Assembly: GCF_023008165.1 (NCBI RefSeq)
Contig: NZ_JAKQZA010000002.1
Span: 62,001 to 126,000, forward strand
DNA length: 64,000 nucleotides
Reading direction: 5' to 3'
Source of the DNA: Kordiimonas laminariae
GTDB lineage: Bacteria > Pseudomonadota > Alphaproteobacteria > Sphingomonadales > Kordiimonadaceae
Shown here: piece after piece, positions 37,659 to 46,485 of the stretch
Numbering within the stretch: position 1 is the first letter of the stretch
Layout of the letters: every line of letters starts with the position of its first letter
Translations under genes and position numbers: made by a program
Notes under the pieces: model-generated
Told to the model about the DNA's origin: nothing
Database searches by the model: none
Seen by the model: only the letters and a program-made list of their open reading frames with translations

Positions 37659-39731
37659 ATGAAATTCCAAACAATGGGGATGCTAACTGCCATCACAGCA
37701 CTGCTGGCAGCATGCGACGCACCAGAACAAAAAGAAAAGTCACCAGAGACCGAAACGGTTGAGGTGGCAGCTAAACCAGTTATTGAGCCTTGGGGTTATC
37801 CGCTTAATGCTCTGGATAAAAGCACCCGCCCGCAAGACGATTTATATCAATTTGCAAACGGTGGATGGCTTGCATCGACAGAAATTCCAGGTGACCGCAG
37901 CGGCGTTGGTTTTTCCCAGATCATGCGCGACCGGAACGATGAACGCATTAAATCAATCATCGCTGATTTCCAAAGTGCAGAAGTTGCGGCAGGTAGCGAT
38001 GGCCAAAAGATTCGTGACCTATACGCCGCCTATATGGATATCGCGGCAATCAATGCTGCGGGCATGAAACCACTATTACCTCTGCTTGGCGAAATCGAAG
38101 CTGCAACAAACCATGACGATATCGCTCGGGCAATGATGGCGCCAGCGCTTGGTGCTCGGTCATTGTTTGGTATTTTCGTAGGCATTGATAGCAAAGACCC
38201 TAATAACTATACGGTAAGCGCCAGTCATGCTGGAACGGCCTTACCTGACAAAAGTTACTATGAACGTGATAGCGAACGCCTAACCGCTTTGCGTGCGTCT
38301 TACGTCGACTATATGGAAAAGGTTTTCACCCGTCTTGGCGACGCTGACCCTCGCGCAAAAGCCGAAGCAGTTTTCAATCTGGAAAAAGCGATTGCCTCGA
38401 ACCACTGGTCTCGCGCAGAGCGCCGCAATGCTGACCGTACCTATAACCCTTTCACTATTGATGAACTAGCTGCATATGCCCCGGGTTTCCCATGGCAGGT
38501 TGCTGTCGACAGCTACGGTGTTGGCAACACGAATAAAATTGTTGTTCGGGAAAAAGAAGCATTTCCACCGATGGCAGAGCTTTTTGCTGCTACGACAGTA
38601 GATCTGTGGAAAGATTATCTACGCTTCCATCTCGTAGCATCAAATGCACAGTATTTATCTGACGAAATTGCTGACGAAAGATTTGCTTTTTTCGGAACGG
38701 TACTCAGAGGCCAGAAAGCGCAGCGCCCACGGGATGAAAGAGCCATTGCCTTTGTGAACAACTTCCTCAACCAGGCTGTTGGGAAAATCTATATTGAGCG
38801 TTTCTTCCCTGAAGAATCTAAAGCGCTTGTGCGCGAAATGTTCGAAAACATCCGCCTTGAGCTTGGCGAACGCATTGATAATCTTACATGGATGACAGAT
38901 GACACCAAAGCCGCGGCACGTACAAAACTTGCCAAAATGAACGCGAAAATCGCGTATCCAGAAGTTTGGCGTGATTACAGCGCATGGACAGTATCTCCAG
39001 CAAATCTATTTGGCGATATTCAGGCTTACCGGCAGTTTGACCATGAACAGGACATTGCGCGCCTTGGTAAAACTGTAGACAAACGCGAATGGTTTAGCGG
39101 TCCGCAAACTGTAAATGCATTCTACAGCCCATCCCGAAATGAAGCCTTTATTCCGGCGGGTTATATCCAATCCCCATTGTTCGACCCTAACGCGGACCCA
39201 GCGCTGAACTATGGTGCTCTGGGCAGTATCATTGGTCATGAAATTGGACACGGTTTTGATGATCAGGGCTCTAAGTATGATGGTGACGGCGTACTGCAGG
39301 CTTGGTGGTCTGAAGAAGACCGTGCAGCATTTAACACACTCGGTGATGGTTTTGCAGAACAGTTCAGCCAGTATGAGCCTATTGAAGGACTGCATGTAAA
39401 CGGCCGCCAAACACTTGGGGAAAACATAGGTGATCTCGCAGGTATGATCGTTGCGTATCATGCCTGGGAACGTTCGCTGGATGGCAAGGACCCAGCGGTG
39501 CTAGATGGCTTTACCGGACCACAACGTTTCTTTATGGGCCGCGCGCAAGGACGCCGCTATAAACGTACCGAAGAAAGCTTGAGACAGCGCCTCCTGTCAG
39601 CGCCTCATAGCCCAATGTACCTGAGGGTGAACGGCATGGCGCGCAACATGGATGAGTTCCATGAAGCCTTCGGCGTCAAGCCCGGAGATAAGATGTGGCT
39701 GGCCCCTGAGGACCGCGTGAAAATTTGGTAA
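37659..39731 (+). CDS. M13-family (neprilysin-like) zinc metallopeptidase, lipoprotein
   Basis: Start at ATG 37659 behind a GGGGGAGAGGGA ribosome site; the frame is open to 37560 but lacks a signal there. The 690-residue protein has a lipobox ALLAAC (Cys near 19). Catalytic elements are the zinc motif HEIGH (527-531), third ligand E588 in ENIGDLAG, the substrate-binding NAFYSPSRNE, and a C-terminal CxxW-equivalent ending in VKIW. M13 enzymes cleave short peptides; here it is probably anchored to the periplasmic side of a membrane. Monocistronic with its own terminator. Confidence 0.93.
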   Translation: MKFQTMGMLTAITALLAACDAPEQKEKSPETETVEVAAKPVIEPWGYPLNALDKSTRPQDDLYQFANGGWLASTEIPGDRSGVGFSQIMRDRNDERIKSIIADFQSAEVAAGSDGQKIRDLYAAYMDIAAINAAGMKPLLPLLGEIEAATNHDDIARAMMAPALGARSLFGIFVGIDSKDPNNYTVSASHAGTALPDKSYYERDSERLTALRASYVDYMEKVFTRLGDADPRAKAEAVFNLEKAIASNHWSRAERRNADRTYNPFTIDELAAYAPGFPWQVAVDSYGVGNTNKIVVREKEAFPPMAELFAATTVDLWKDYLRFHLVASNAQYLSDEIADERFAFFGTVLRGQKAQRPRDERAIAFVNNFLNQAVGKIYIERFFPEESKALVREMFENIRLELGERIDNLTWMTDDTKAAARTKLAKMNAKIAYPEVWRDYSAWTVSPANLFGDIQAYRQFDHEQDIARLGKTVDKREWFSGPQTVNAFYSPSRNEAFIPAGYIQSPLFDPNADPALNYGALGSIIGHEIGHGFDDQGSKYDGDGVLQAWWSEEDRAAFNTLGDGFAEQFSQYEPIEGLHVNGRQTLGENIGDLAGMIVAYHAWERSLDGKDPAVLDGFTGPQRFFMGRAQGRRYKRTEESLRQRLLSAPHSPMYLRVNGMARNMDEFHEAFGVKPGDKMWLAPEDRVKIW

Positions 39732-39754
39732 ATCCGGTTTTATAATCAGCAAAG

Positions 39755-39790
39755 AATGCCTCGTATAATATACATATGGGGCATTTTTTA
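39755..39790 (+). terminator. Rho-independent terminator of the M13 peptidase gene
   Basis: An 8-bp stem AATGCCTC/GGGGCATT (one wobble; 39755-39762 with 39778-39785), followed by a T-run on the plus strand, about 25 bp after the stop codon. Confidence 0.8.
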
Positions 39791-39820
39791 TGTCGAAGAA
39801 CAGAAGCGCTGCACTCCAAA

Positions 39821-39856
39821 AACAAAAAAGGCTCAGTAGCGAACTACTGAGCCTTT
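39821..39856 (-). terminator. Rho-independent terminator of tRNA-Gln
   Basis: A perfect 13-bp stem (39827-39839 with 39844-39856) closed by a CGAA/TTCG tetraloop, followed on the minus strand by TTTTTTGTTTTT. It begins only 3 bp after the 3' end of tRNA-Gln. Confidence 0.95.
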
Positions 39857-39859
39857 AAC

Positions 39860-39934
39860 TGGCTGGGGCGGCAGGATTCGAACCTGCGCATGCCGATACC
39901 AAAAACCGGTGCCTTACCGCTTGGCGACGCCCCA
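39860..39934 (-). tRNA. tRNA-Gln (anticodon TTG)
   Basis: 75 nt on the minus strand including an encoded CCA. The acceptor stem TGGGGCG pairs with CGCCCCA, the T arm is CAGGTTCGAATCCTG, and the anticodon loop TTTTGGT gives anticodon TTG, reading CAA (and CAG after modification) for glutamine. The D arm GCCAAGCGGTAAGGC is normal. It is a single-gene unit with promoter-like and terminator sequences on each side. Confidence 0.97.
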
Positions 39935-39948
39935 TCAGGGTGTGACGC

Positions 39949-39979
39949 GGGTTTTATAGAAACCCTACCTACCTGTAAA
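39949..39979 (-). promoter_or_regulatory. Candidate sigma-70-like promoter of tRNA-Gln overlapping a palindrome
   Basis: On the minus strand TTTACA (39974-39979) is followed after 15 bases by TATAAA (39953-39958), placing initiation about 10 bp before the tRNA. The -10 lies inside a perfect GGGTTT-N5-AAACCC palindrome (39949-39965). Spacing is one or two bases short of ideal. Confidence 0.45.
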
Positions 39980-40099
39980 GACCTTTTTGCACTTTTTTTA
40001 ATTTTTCTTACAAAACCATATAGGGCCTTATTATTGCTGGTAAAAACATCGCCATTGTGGCAATTATTTAGGAGATAAATTCCTTTGCTGGAGCAGAAA

Positions 40100-41092
40100 A
40101 TGACAATTCTGGTTACAGGCGTAGCAGGCTTTATTGGCATGCATGTAGCAAAAGCCCTTTTAGATAAAGGGGAAAGCGTATTGGGAATCGATAACCTCAA
40201 TGATTATTACGACCCCGCCCTTAAAAACGCCCGTCTTCAGCAGCTTGATGACTATCCAGCCTTTACCTTTAAATACTGCGATTTCGCGAATAATGAACGT
40301 TTAATAGAGGCGACATCAGACGTAAAATTAAAAGCTGTTATCCACTTAGGCGCACAAGCTGGTGTTCGTTATTCTATTGATAATCCGGCAGCTTATATCC
40401 AGTCCAACCTCGTTGGACATGCCAACATCCTTGAAGTATGCCGACATTCAGACAGCCTTGATCATCTGGTATATGCAAGTTCCAGCAGCGTCTATGGCGG
40501 CAATACCAAACTGCCCTTCTCGGTTGATGATCCCGTTGATACACCTGTTTCCCTGTACGCTGCTACAAAACGCGCCGATGAGATTTTAAGCCAAAGCTAC
40601 GCGCACCTCTATGGCCTGCCGCAAACCGGCTTACGTTTCTTCACTGTATACGGCCCTTGGGGGCGCCCGGATATGGCACTATGGTTATTCACAGAAGCAA
40701 TCCTGAACGGCAAGCCTATCAGAGTGTTTAATCACGGCGATATGGCCCGCGACTTCACCTATATTGATGATATTGTTGGTGGAATTTTAAGTACCTTAGA
40801 AAAACCACCAGTGGCAGGCAGTCAAAATGCTTTTGGCGGCAGCGCACCCCATAAAATATACAATATCGGCAACAATAAACCTGAGCCGCTACTAGATATG
40901 ATTAGCGTGCTTGAAGAAGCCTTGGGCACAAAGGCAGAAAAACAGTTTGAACCAATGCAGGCTGGTGATGTGAAAGAAACATTTGCTGATACATCTGCCC
41001 TTGAAGCAGATGTTGGTTTCAAAGCTTCAACCCCCATCAGCGTAGGCATTCCAAACTTTGTTGATTGGTATAAGGGGTATCACCAACTTTAG
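40100..41092 (+). CDS. NAD-dependent sugar-nucleotide epimerase (UDP-glucuronate 4-epimerase-like)
   Basis: Start at ATG 40100 with GGAG upstream (a TTG at 40085 is open). The 330-residue short-chain-dehydrogenase-fold protein has the NAD motif VTGVAGFIGMH, the serine of SSSSVYGG and the Y-x3-K in YAATKRADE. The DNLNDYYDPALKNARLQQL and GPWGRPDMALWLFT segments match the UDP-glucuronate 4-epimerase group that supplies UDP-galacturonate for surface polysaccharide or LPS. No other glycan genes are nearby, so the product's fate is unknown. Its stop overlaps the convergent ispE end by 4 bp. Confidence 0.88.
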   Translation: MTILVTGVAGFIGMHVAKALLDKGESVLGIDNLNDYYDPALKNARLQQLDDYPAFTFKYCDFANNERLIEATSDVKLKAVIHLGAQAGVRYSIDNPAAYIQSNLVGHANILEVCRHSDSLDHLVYASSSSVYGGNTKLPFSVDDPVDTPVSLYAATKRADEILSQSYAHLYGLPQTGLRFFTVYGPWGRPDMALWLFTEAILNGKPIRVFNHGDMARDFTYIDDIVGGILSTLEKPPVAGSQNAFGGSAPHKIYNIGNNKPEPLLDMISVLEEALGTKAEKQFEPMQAGDVKETFADTSALEADVGFKASTPISVGIPNFVDWYKGYHQL

Positions 41093-41970
41093 GAGTGAAG
41101 TTGGTCTACCATGGTCCACCAATTGCGGTCGTACATCCGAATAATTTGTTCAGCATCTTTCGCCACATTTAAATCACTGAATAGAGCAAAGCAGGTAGCA
41201 CCGCTACCAGACATTGCTACATAGTCAGCTGTATTCAGCGAGGTTAGCTTTTCCAACACTCTTGAAACTTCCACACACAATTTTTCAGCAGGCTTTTGCA
41301 GGGTGTTTTGAGACTGTTCAAACAGGAAGGGCTCAAACTTCTCGCCTTCGAACACACCACTACTTCCAATGGACGTATCAAAATCATCACCAGAGGCATG
41401 AAATGCTTTAAAGATTTCAGGTGTGGACACTCCCACACCCGGATTTACGAGGAGAACAGTATAAGGTTTCGGTAGTGAAACCTGTTCCACATTCTCGCCA
41501 ATACCTGTAACATAAAGAGGATGCGGATATAAACATGCTGGTACATCAGCCCCGAGAGTAAGCGCTATATCTTCCAGATGTTTGCGCTCAAACCCACATT
41601 TCCAATATTCATTCAAGGCAATAAGTGTTGCTGCGGCATCTGCTGAGCCGCCACCTATTCCAGCCGCTACAGGAAGGTTCTTTTCTAATTCAATCTCAAG
41701 GTTAGCCTCGAGCCCGACTTCTTTAGCAAAAGCCCGTGCGGCCCGAACCACCAGATTCTCTTGATCACCGCCTGCGCTCGTAAGCACACCTGCAAACGGG
41801 CCCGTTATTTTAAAGCTTAAATGTTCAGCTTCTGAGATACGGATCACATCACCTTGCTGCGTGAAAGCAAACAAACTCTCCAGCAGATGATATCCATCAT
41901 CCCGCCGCCCAACAATATGCAAAAACAGGTTAATTTTTGCAGGTGCAGAAACCTCAATCATTTCCCGCAT
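41089..41970 (-). CDS. ispE: 4-diphosphocytidyl-2-C-methyl-D-erythritol kinase IspE
   Basis: A GHMP-family kinase of the MEP isoprenoid pathway, phosphorylating CDP-ME. The 293-residue protein (start ATG 41968-41970; another in-frame ATG three codons later is possible) shows PAKINLFLHIVGRRDDGYH, the ATP loop PVAAGIGGGSADAAATL, LGADVPACL and MSGSGATCFALF. The upstream TPR gene ends 10 bp before, so the two are co-transcribed. Presence of IspE indicates the MEP rather than the mevalonate route. Confidence 0.95.
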   Translation of the reverse strand: MREMIEVSAPAKINLFLHIVGRRDDGYHLLESLFAFTQQGDVIRISEAEHLSFKITGPFAGVLTSAGGDQENLVVRAARAFAKEVGLEANLEIELEKNLPVAAGIGGGSADAAATLIALNEYWKCGFERKHLEDIALTLGADVPACLYPHPLYVTGIGENVEQVSLPKPYTVLLVNPGVGVSTPEIFKAFHASGDDFDTSIGSSGVFEGEKFEPFLFEQSQNTLQKPAEKLCVEVSRVLEKLTSLNTADYVAMSGSGATCFALFSDLNVAKDAEQIIRMYDRNWWTMVDQLHS

Positions 41971-41980
41971 GCATGTTCTT

Positions 41981-43717
41981 TCAAGAATTATTAGGTAAGC
42001 CGTCAGCGAGTTTTTCAACAAGCTTTAACCGCTCTTCATCGGTTGGATTGCTATCAAGTGCATGCTTCCACTGGAAACGAGCTTCAATCTTACGGCCAAC
42101 ACGCCAGTATGCATCACCTAAATGATCGTTAAGCGTTGCCTCATCAGGCTCCAGCTTAACAGCCTGTTCCAGATACTCAATCGCCTTCATATACTCACCA
42201 GTGAGATATAAAGCCCATCCCATACTATCCACAATAAAACCGTCATTAGGACGAGCCTTTACAGCGCGCGCAATCATATCCTTCGCTTGCTCAATATTCT
42301 TACCGCGATCAATCCAGCTATACCCAAGATGGTTAAGCACTACAGGTTCATCAGGTGCAATATTCAATGCCTCAATCATATCTGCTTCAGCGGCCTCCCA
42401 ATCGCCTCTACTTTCGAAAGAAGCCCCACGAGCAAAATATGGATACCAATCATTCGCTGTAGGTGTCTTAATTGCTAAAATAGCACGGCTGTAATAGAGG
42501 ATTGCTCCATCATAATCCTGACGGCCCTGCAATATATCTGCAAGATCAACCGACAACTTGCTGTTGCCCGGATGCTTTAACAGCTCTTTTCGGAGGAAAG
42601 CTTCCGCTAATTCAGCTTTACCTCCATATCGGTAAGCTTCAATTTTTCGCGCCTCCGCTATAGCCCTTCTCGGGCTATCAAGTGGCACCATATTATAGGC
42701 GGCGATAGCTTCTTCAATATTTTCAGCACGTTCAAACAGTGACCCAAGTACAAAATATGTATCTTCCACTTCAGGCGCCATAAAAGAGGCGATACGCATA
42801 TATATTATTGAAGATTGCAAAGCATTATTTTGTGCAAGTTCAGTTCCTAAACGGAAGAAAATAAGGCCTGCTGCGCTTTGCGGTCTGCTCACTATCTGCG
42901 AAGGGATGCCACCGCGTACAATGTTTTGTCCCTCACGCAATAAATAAGGTTGGTTCTTAAATCGTTTGTTTTGCTCAGCCAGCAACTGAACAGCTTCTTT
43001 AAATCTCGCTTGCTTAATCAGCATATATGCATACGAAATAATAGGCTGAACGGAGGTAAGGCGATCACTTGATATTATTTCATTATACAGTGTTTCAGCA
43101 CGTTCTTTTTCACCCAAATAATCAGCCATATAAGCCAAATGCTCATTGGCTAAGTTATCAAATCGTCTGGTCTTGAGCACTTCGAGTGCTTTTTCAGCTT
43201 GCTCCAAGTCACCTTCGGCGGCGAACGTCCATGCCTTCAAAATTGGCGTGATCAGAAAACCAAACCCTGTATCAAGATGTTCATCAAGCAAGGCTCGAAC
43301 TCTGGGCCAATCCTCTTCCTGATAAACCGCCAGTATATGTAAAAGCTTGATTAAATGATCCTGTACAATCTCTTCATCCGACATCATACGGTTCGATACT
43401 TCAACGGCATCCTCAAGCTGGCCAGAATATAAAAGCTGAAAGAAAGCACGCTCCGCAACATAACGGCTGTCTGGGTCATTTTCTAAAGCGGAGAGATAAT
43501 GTTTGGCAGCATCTCTATGCTGCAAATCTGTTTGCGATTGAATGGCTGCCAGAAAAGGGCCGTAGAAATTACCGTCAGGCGACGTATCTTCAAATTCGCT
43601 GCGGAGATTGGAAGGAACCGGTGCATTATTTTCAGAATTAACACCGGTTTCCGTCGTTGTTACGCAGCCACCAATGGCTAGAGCTAAACTGATGGCTAAA
43701 AGTGGCTGCAATCTCAT
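41981..43717 (-). CDS. TPR-repeat lipoprotein
   Basis: A 578-residue predicted lipoprotein with lipobox AIGGC (Cys 18). The remainder is helical tetratricopeptide repeats, clearest in the C-terminal half (for example DGAILYYSRAIL, WEAAEADMIEALNIAPDEP, MKAIEYLEQAVKLEPDEATL). Proteins of this size and position upstream of ispE are common in Alphaproteobacteria and are probably scaffolds in the periplasm or outer membrane; the partner is unknown. It starts 20 bp after the etfQO stop, so etfQO-TPR-ispE may be one transcript. Confidence 0.88.
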   Translation of the reverse strand: MRLQPLLAISLALAIGGCVTTTETGVNSENNAPVPSNLRSEFEDTSPDGNFYGPFLAAIQSQTDLQHRDAAKHYLSALENDPDSRYVAERAFFQLLYSGQLEDAVEVSNRMMSDEEIVQDHLIKLLHILAVYQEEDWPRVRALLDEHLDTGFGFLITPILKAWTFAAEGDLEQAEKALEVLKTRRFDNLANEHLAYMADYLGEKERAETLYNEIISSDRLTSVQPIISYAYMLIKQARFKEAVQLLAEQNKRFKNQPYLLREGQNIVRGGIPSQIVSRPQSAAGLIFFRLGTELAQNNALQSSIIYMRIASFMAPEVEDTYFVLGSLFERAENIEEAIAAYNMVPLDSPRRAIAEARKIEAYRYGGKAELAEAFLRKELLKHPGNSKLSVDLADILQGRQDYDGAILYYSRAILAIKTPTANDWYPYFARGASFESRGDWEAAEADMIEALNIAPDEPVVLNHLGYSWIDRGKNIEQAKDMIARAVKARPNDGFIVDSMGWALYLTGEYMKAIEYLEQAVKLEPDEATLNDHLGDAYWRVGRKIEARFQWKHALDSNPTDEERLKLVEKLADGLPNNS

Positions 43718-43737
43718 TCTATGAAGGTACCTTACTC

Positions 43738-45396
43738 TTACATATTCGGGTAGTTTGGCCCCCCGCCGCCTTCTGGAACAACCCAGTTAATATTCTGTGT
43801 AATATCTTTAATATCACAAGTTTTACAATGTACACAGTTTTGCGCGTTGATTTGAAGCTTCATCTCAGCATCGTTATCACCAACATATTCATAAACACCT
43901 GCCGGACAGAAACGCTGTTCTGGGCCATTATAGTCTTTCAGGTTAATAGAAACTGGTACAGTCTCATCCTTTAGCTGAAGGTGAATAGGCTGATCTTCTT
44001 CATGGTTTGTAGATGAGAGGAATACAGAAGAAAGTTTATCAAATGAAATTTCACCATCTGGCTTCGGATAATCGATTGGTGCGAAATCCTTCGCTTTACC
44101 CGTTGCTTCATTATCTTTGTGCTTATGCTTCAATGTTGGCATCAAACCACCAAGCCCCAGCGTATTCATCCACATATCGAAGCCGGAATAAAGTGTACCG
44201 ATTTTCACACCGAACTTACCAAGTGCCGGACGCGCATTCCGCACTTTATAGAGATCTTTATAAATCCAGCTGTTGTTGAAATCTTCTTCGTAACCTTCAA
44301 GCAGCTTTTCACCTTCGGAACCACCAACGATTGCTTCAAATGCATTTTCAGCCGCCAGCATGCCAGATTTCATAGCGTTATGGCTGCCTTTAATACGTGG
44401 TACGTTCACAAAACCTGCGGCACAGCCAATAAGTGCGCCACCCGGGAAGAAGAGCTTCGGCACAGACTGCAAGCCACCTTCGTTAATGGCACGCGCGCCG
44501 TATGCTACACGACGTCCACCCTCAAGGATTTTACGTACCTCAGGGTGCGTTTTGAAGCGCTGCATCTCATCAAACGGTGACAGATGTGGGTTTTCATAAT
44601 CAAGCGTTACAACAAAACCGATAGCGATCTGGTTGTTTTCCTGATGGTAAATGAAACCACCGCCAGCTGTGGTGTTATCAAGCGGCCAGCCCTGTGAGTG
44701 GATCACGCGGCCCTCAACATGGTTCTCTGGCTTGATATCCCAAAGCTCTTTGATACCGATACCATATGTCTGGAACTGGCAATCTTCGCGGAGGTTAAAT
44801 TTCTCTTCAAGTTGCTTTGAAAGAGAACCACGGCAACCTTCCGCAAACAGTGTATATTTCGCATGAAGTTCCATACCCGGTTCATGGCTGGCTTTTGGTT
44901 CACCATCGCGGCCAATACCCATATCACCTGTTGCCACACCTTTAACCCGGCCATCTTCATGGTAAAGCACCTCAGCACCTGCAAAGCCCGGGTAAATTTC
45001 TACACCCATTGCTTCAGCTTGCTCTGCAAGCCAGCGTGTTACATTACCAAGAGAAACGGTATACATGCCATTGTTTGAAAGTAGTGGCGGCATGATGAAG
45101 TGCGGCATAGATGTTTTGCCATTTTCAGACAGAACCCAATGCTGGTTATCTGTTACAGGAACATTAAGCGGTGCGCCCTTTTCCTTCCAATCAGGAATAA
45201 GTTCATTAAGCGCGACAGGATCAACCACCGCACCAGAAAGGATATGAGCGCCAATTTCAGAACCCTTTTCGATCACACAGACCATGAGCTCCTGATCTTT
45301 TTCCTGAGCCAGCTGCATCAAGCGAATAGCGGCAGAAAGACCCGCCGGGCCACCACCAACAATCACTACATCAAATTCCATGGATTCGCGTTCCAT
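43738..45396 (-). CDS. Electron-transfer flavoprotein:ubiquinone oxidoreductase
   Basis: ETF-QO passes electrons from fatty-acid and amino-acid dehydrogenases via ETF to ubiquinone in the inner membrane, feeding the bc1 complex. Start ATG 45394-45396 has GGAG at good spacing. The 552-residue protein has the FAD motif [17 protein letters not shown] near its N-terminus, the FAD/quinone-region segments [12 protein letters not shown] and [20 protein letters not shown], and a C-terminal ferredoxin-like [4Fe-4S] site with Cys in [10 protein letters not shown] and [11 protein letters not shown]. No etfAB is in the window. Confidence 0.96.
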   Translation of the reverse strand: MERESMEFDVVIVGGGPAGLSAAIRLMQLAQEKDQELMVCVIEKGSEIGAHILSGAVVDPVALNELIPDWKEKGAPLNVPVTDNQHWVLSENGKTSMPHFIMPPLLSNNGMYTVSLGNVTRWLAEQAEAMGVEIYPGFAGAEVLYHEDGRVKGVATGDMGIGRDGEPKASHEPGMELHAKYTLFAEGCRGSLSKQLEEKFNLREDCQFQTYGIGIKELWDIKPENHVEGRVIHSQGWPLDNTTAGGGFIYHQENNQIAIGFVVTLDYENPHLSPFDEMQRFKTHPEVRKILEGGRRVAYGARAINEGGLQSVPKLFFPGGALIGCAAGFVNVPRIKGSHNAMKSGMLAAENAFEAIVGGSEGEKLLEGYEEDFNNSWIYKDLYKVRNARPALGKFGVKIGTLYSGFDMWMNTLGLGGLMPTLKHKHKDNEATGKAKDFAPIDYPKPDGEISFDKLSSVFLSSTNHEEDQPIHLQLKDETVPVSINLKDYNGPEQRFCPAGVYEYVGDNDAEMKLQINAQNCVHCKTCDIKDITQNINWVVPEGGGGPNYPNM

Positions 45397-45681
45397 GCGA
45401 CACTCCTTCAAACTTCCTATGCAAAGCCCACTTGATTGCCATGGGGCTTAATTCTTTCGGTTCCTATCCATCAGGCCTGACCCTAATCTGGACCGCTTCT
45501 GAACCTTTTCAAGTGTTATGCCCTGCCCCCTTAAAAAGGTCAAATACTTGAGGAAAACAAAACCGTTACGCCCCGTTAATATTGCACCGCACAAAAACAT
45601 TTTCAATTTAGTAAAAAAATTCGATGCATTTACTTTTTTTTCGAAGCTATACTCAGGCACGAACAAATCAGTTGGGCACTT

Positions 45682-46485
45682 ATGAATATTGAAACTGCAG
45701 ATACAAGAGAGCTAAGCGCACTGCTTGCATGGTATATAGCCATGGGCGCAGATGAAGCCGCTGATCTCGAACCGGTTGATCGTTTCGTTATTCCGGAACC
45801 TGTAGCGAAGCCTCAAAAGGGCCAGCAACAGGAACGGTCCCGTCCAACACCTATTCAGGCACGCCCAGCCAAACCCGCGATTGGAGCTGGCATTGAAGCG
45901 GCTGAAAAAGCCGCCGCGGCTTGCACTAACGTGGAAGAACTGGAAGCAACCCTGAAAGCCTTTGATGGTGGCATGCTCAAACGCTCGTCGAAAAATACCG
46001 TATTTGCTGACGGCAAGTTAGGGGCTGACTTGATGATTATCGGCGAAGCTCCCGGCGCCTATGAAGATCGGGACGGCAAGCCCTTCATTGGCCCTAATGG
46101 TGATATGCTTGAGAAAATGCTTACAGCAATTGGCCTTAAGCGTGATGAACATGTTTATTTGTCAGATGTATTGCCATGGCGTCCCCTTGGGAATACCAAA
46201 CCAGATGATGCAACCATTGCCATGTGCCTGCCGTTCCTGAAAAAGCATATTGAACTTGCTAAACCTAAGTATCTCTTGCTGATGGGTGTTGTTTCCGCCC
46301 AAGCTGTGTTGGGGACAAAAGATGGCATTTCCCGCCTGCGCGGAAAATGGAAAGATATTGAGATTGGCGGTCAGACTTTTGCCGCAATGGCGACATATCA
46401 CCCGTCCTATCTTATGGCACAACCACAAATGAAAGGCGCCACATGGCGCGACCTGCTTGCTGTTAAGGAGCGACTAGAATCCTAA
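45682..46485 (+). CDS. Uracil-DNA glycosylase, family-4-like
   Basis: A 267-residue DNA repair enzyme that removes uracil. Motif A is GEAPGAYEDRDGKPFIGPNG and the motif B region near the C-terminus is TYHPSYLMAQP. The first ~85 residues are a low-complexity Pro/Ala/Gln-rich extension usual in alphaproteobacterial members. Family 4 enzymes hold a [4Fe-4S] cluster with four Cys. Here the expected N-terminal C-x2-C is absent (FDGGMLKRS), and the CRPPGN position reads WRPLGN. Only the Cys of CLPFL matches, so the cluster may be lost. Its TAA overlaps the slt ATG by one base. Confidence 0.88.
   Translation: MNIETADTRELSALLAWYIAMGADEAADLEPVDRFVIPEPVAKPQKGQQQERSRPTPIQARPAKPAIGAGIEAAEKAAAACTNVEELEATLKAFDGGMLKRSSKNTVFADGKLGADLMIIGEAPGAYEDRDGKPFIGPNGDMLEKMLTAIGLKRDEHVYLSDVLPWRPLGNTKPDDATIAMCLPFLKKHIELAKPKYLLLMGVVSAQAVLGTKDGISRLRGKWKDIEIGGQTFAAMATYHPSYLMAQPQMKGATWRDLLAVKERLES

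Noticed and set aside
39006-39461. Open frame opposite the M13 peptidase catalytic region
   Set aside because: Antisense to an unmistakable zinc peptidase motif; no independent evidence for coding.
45448-45666. Short open frame in the 285-bp gap between etfQO and udg
   Set aside because: Begins at a TTG with no ribosome site and shows no protein-like composition; the gap looks like promoter DNA.
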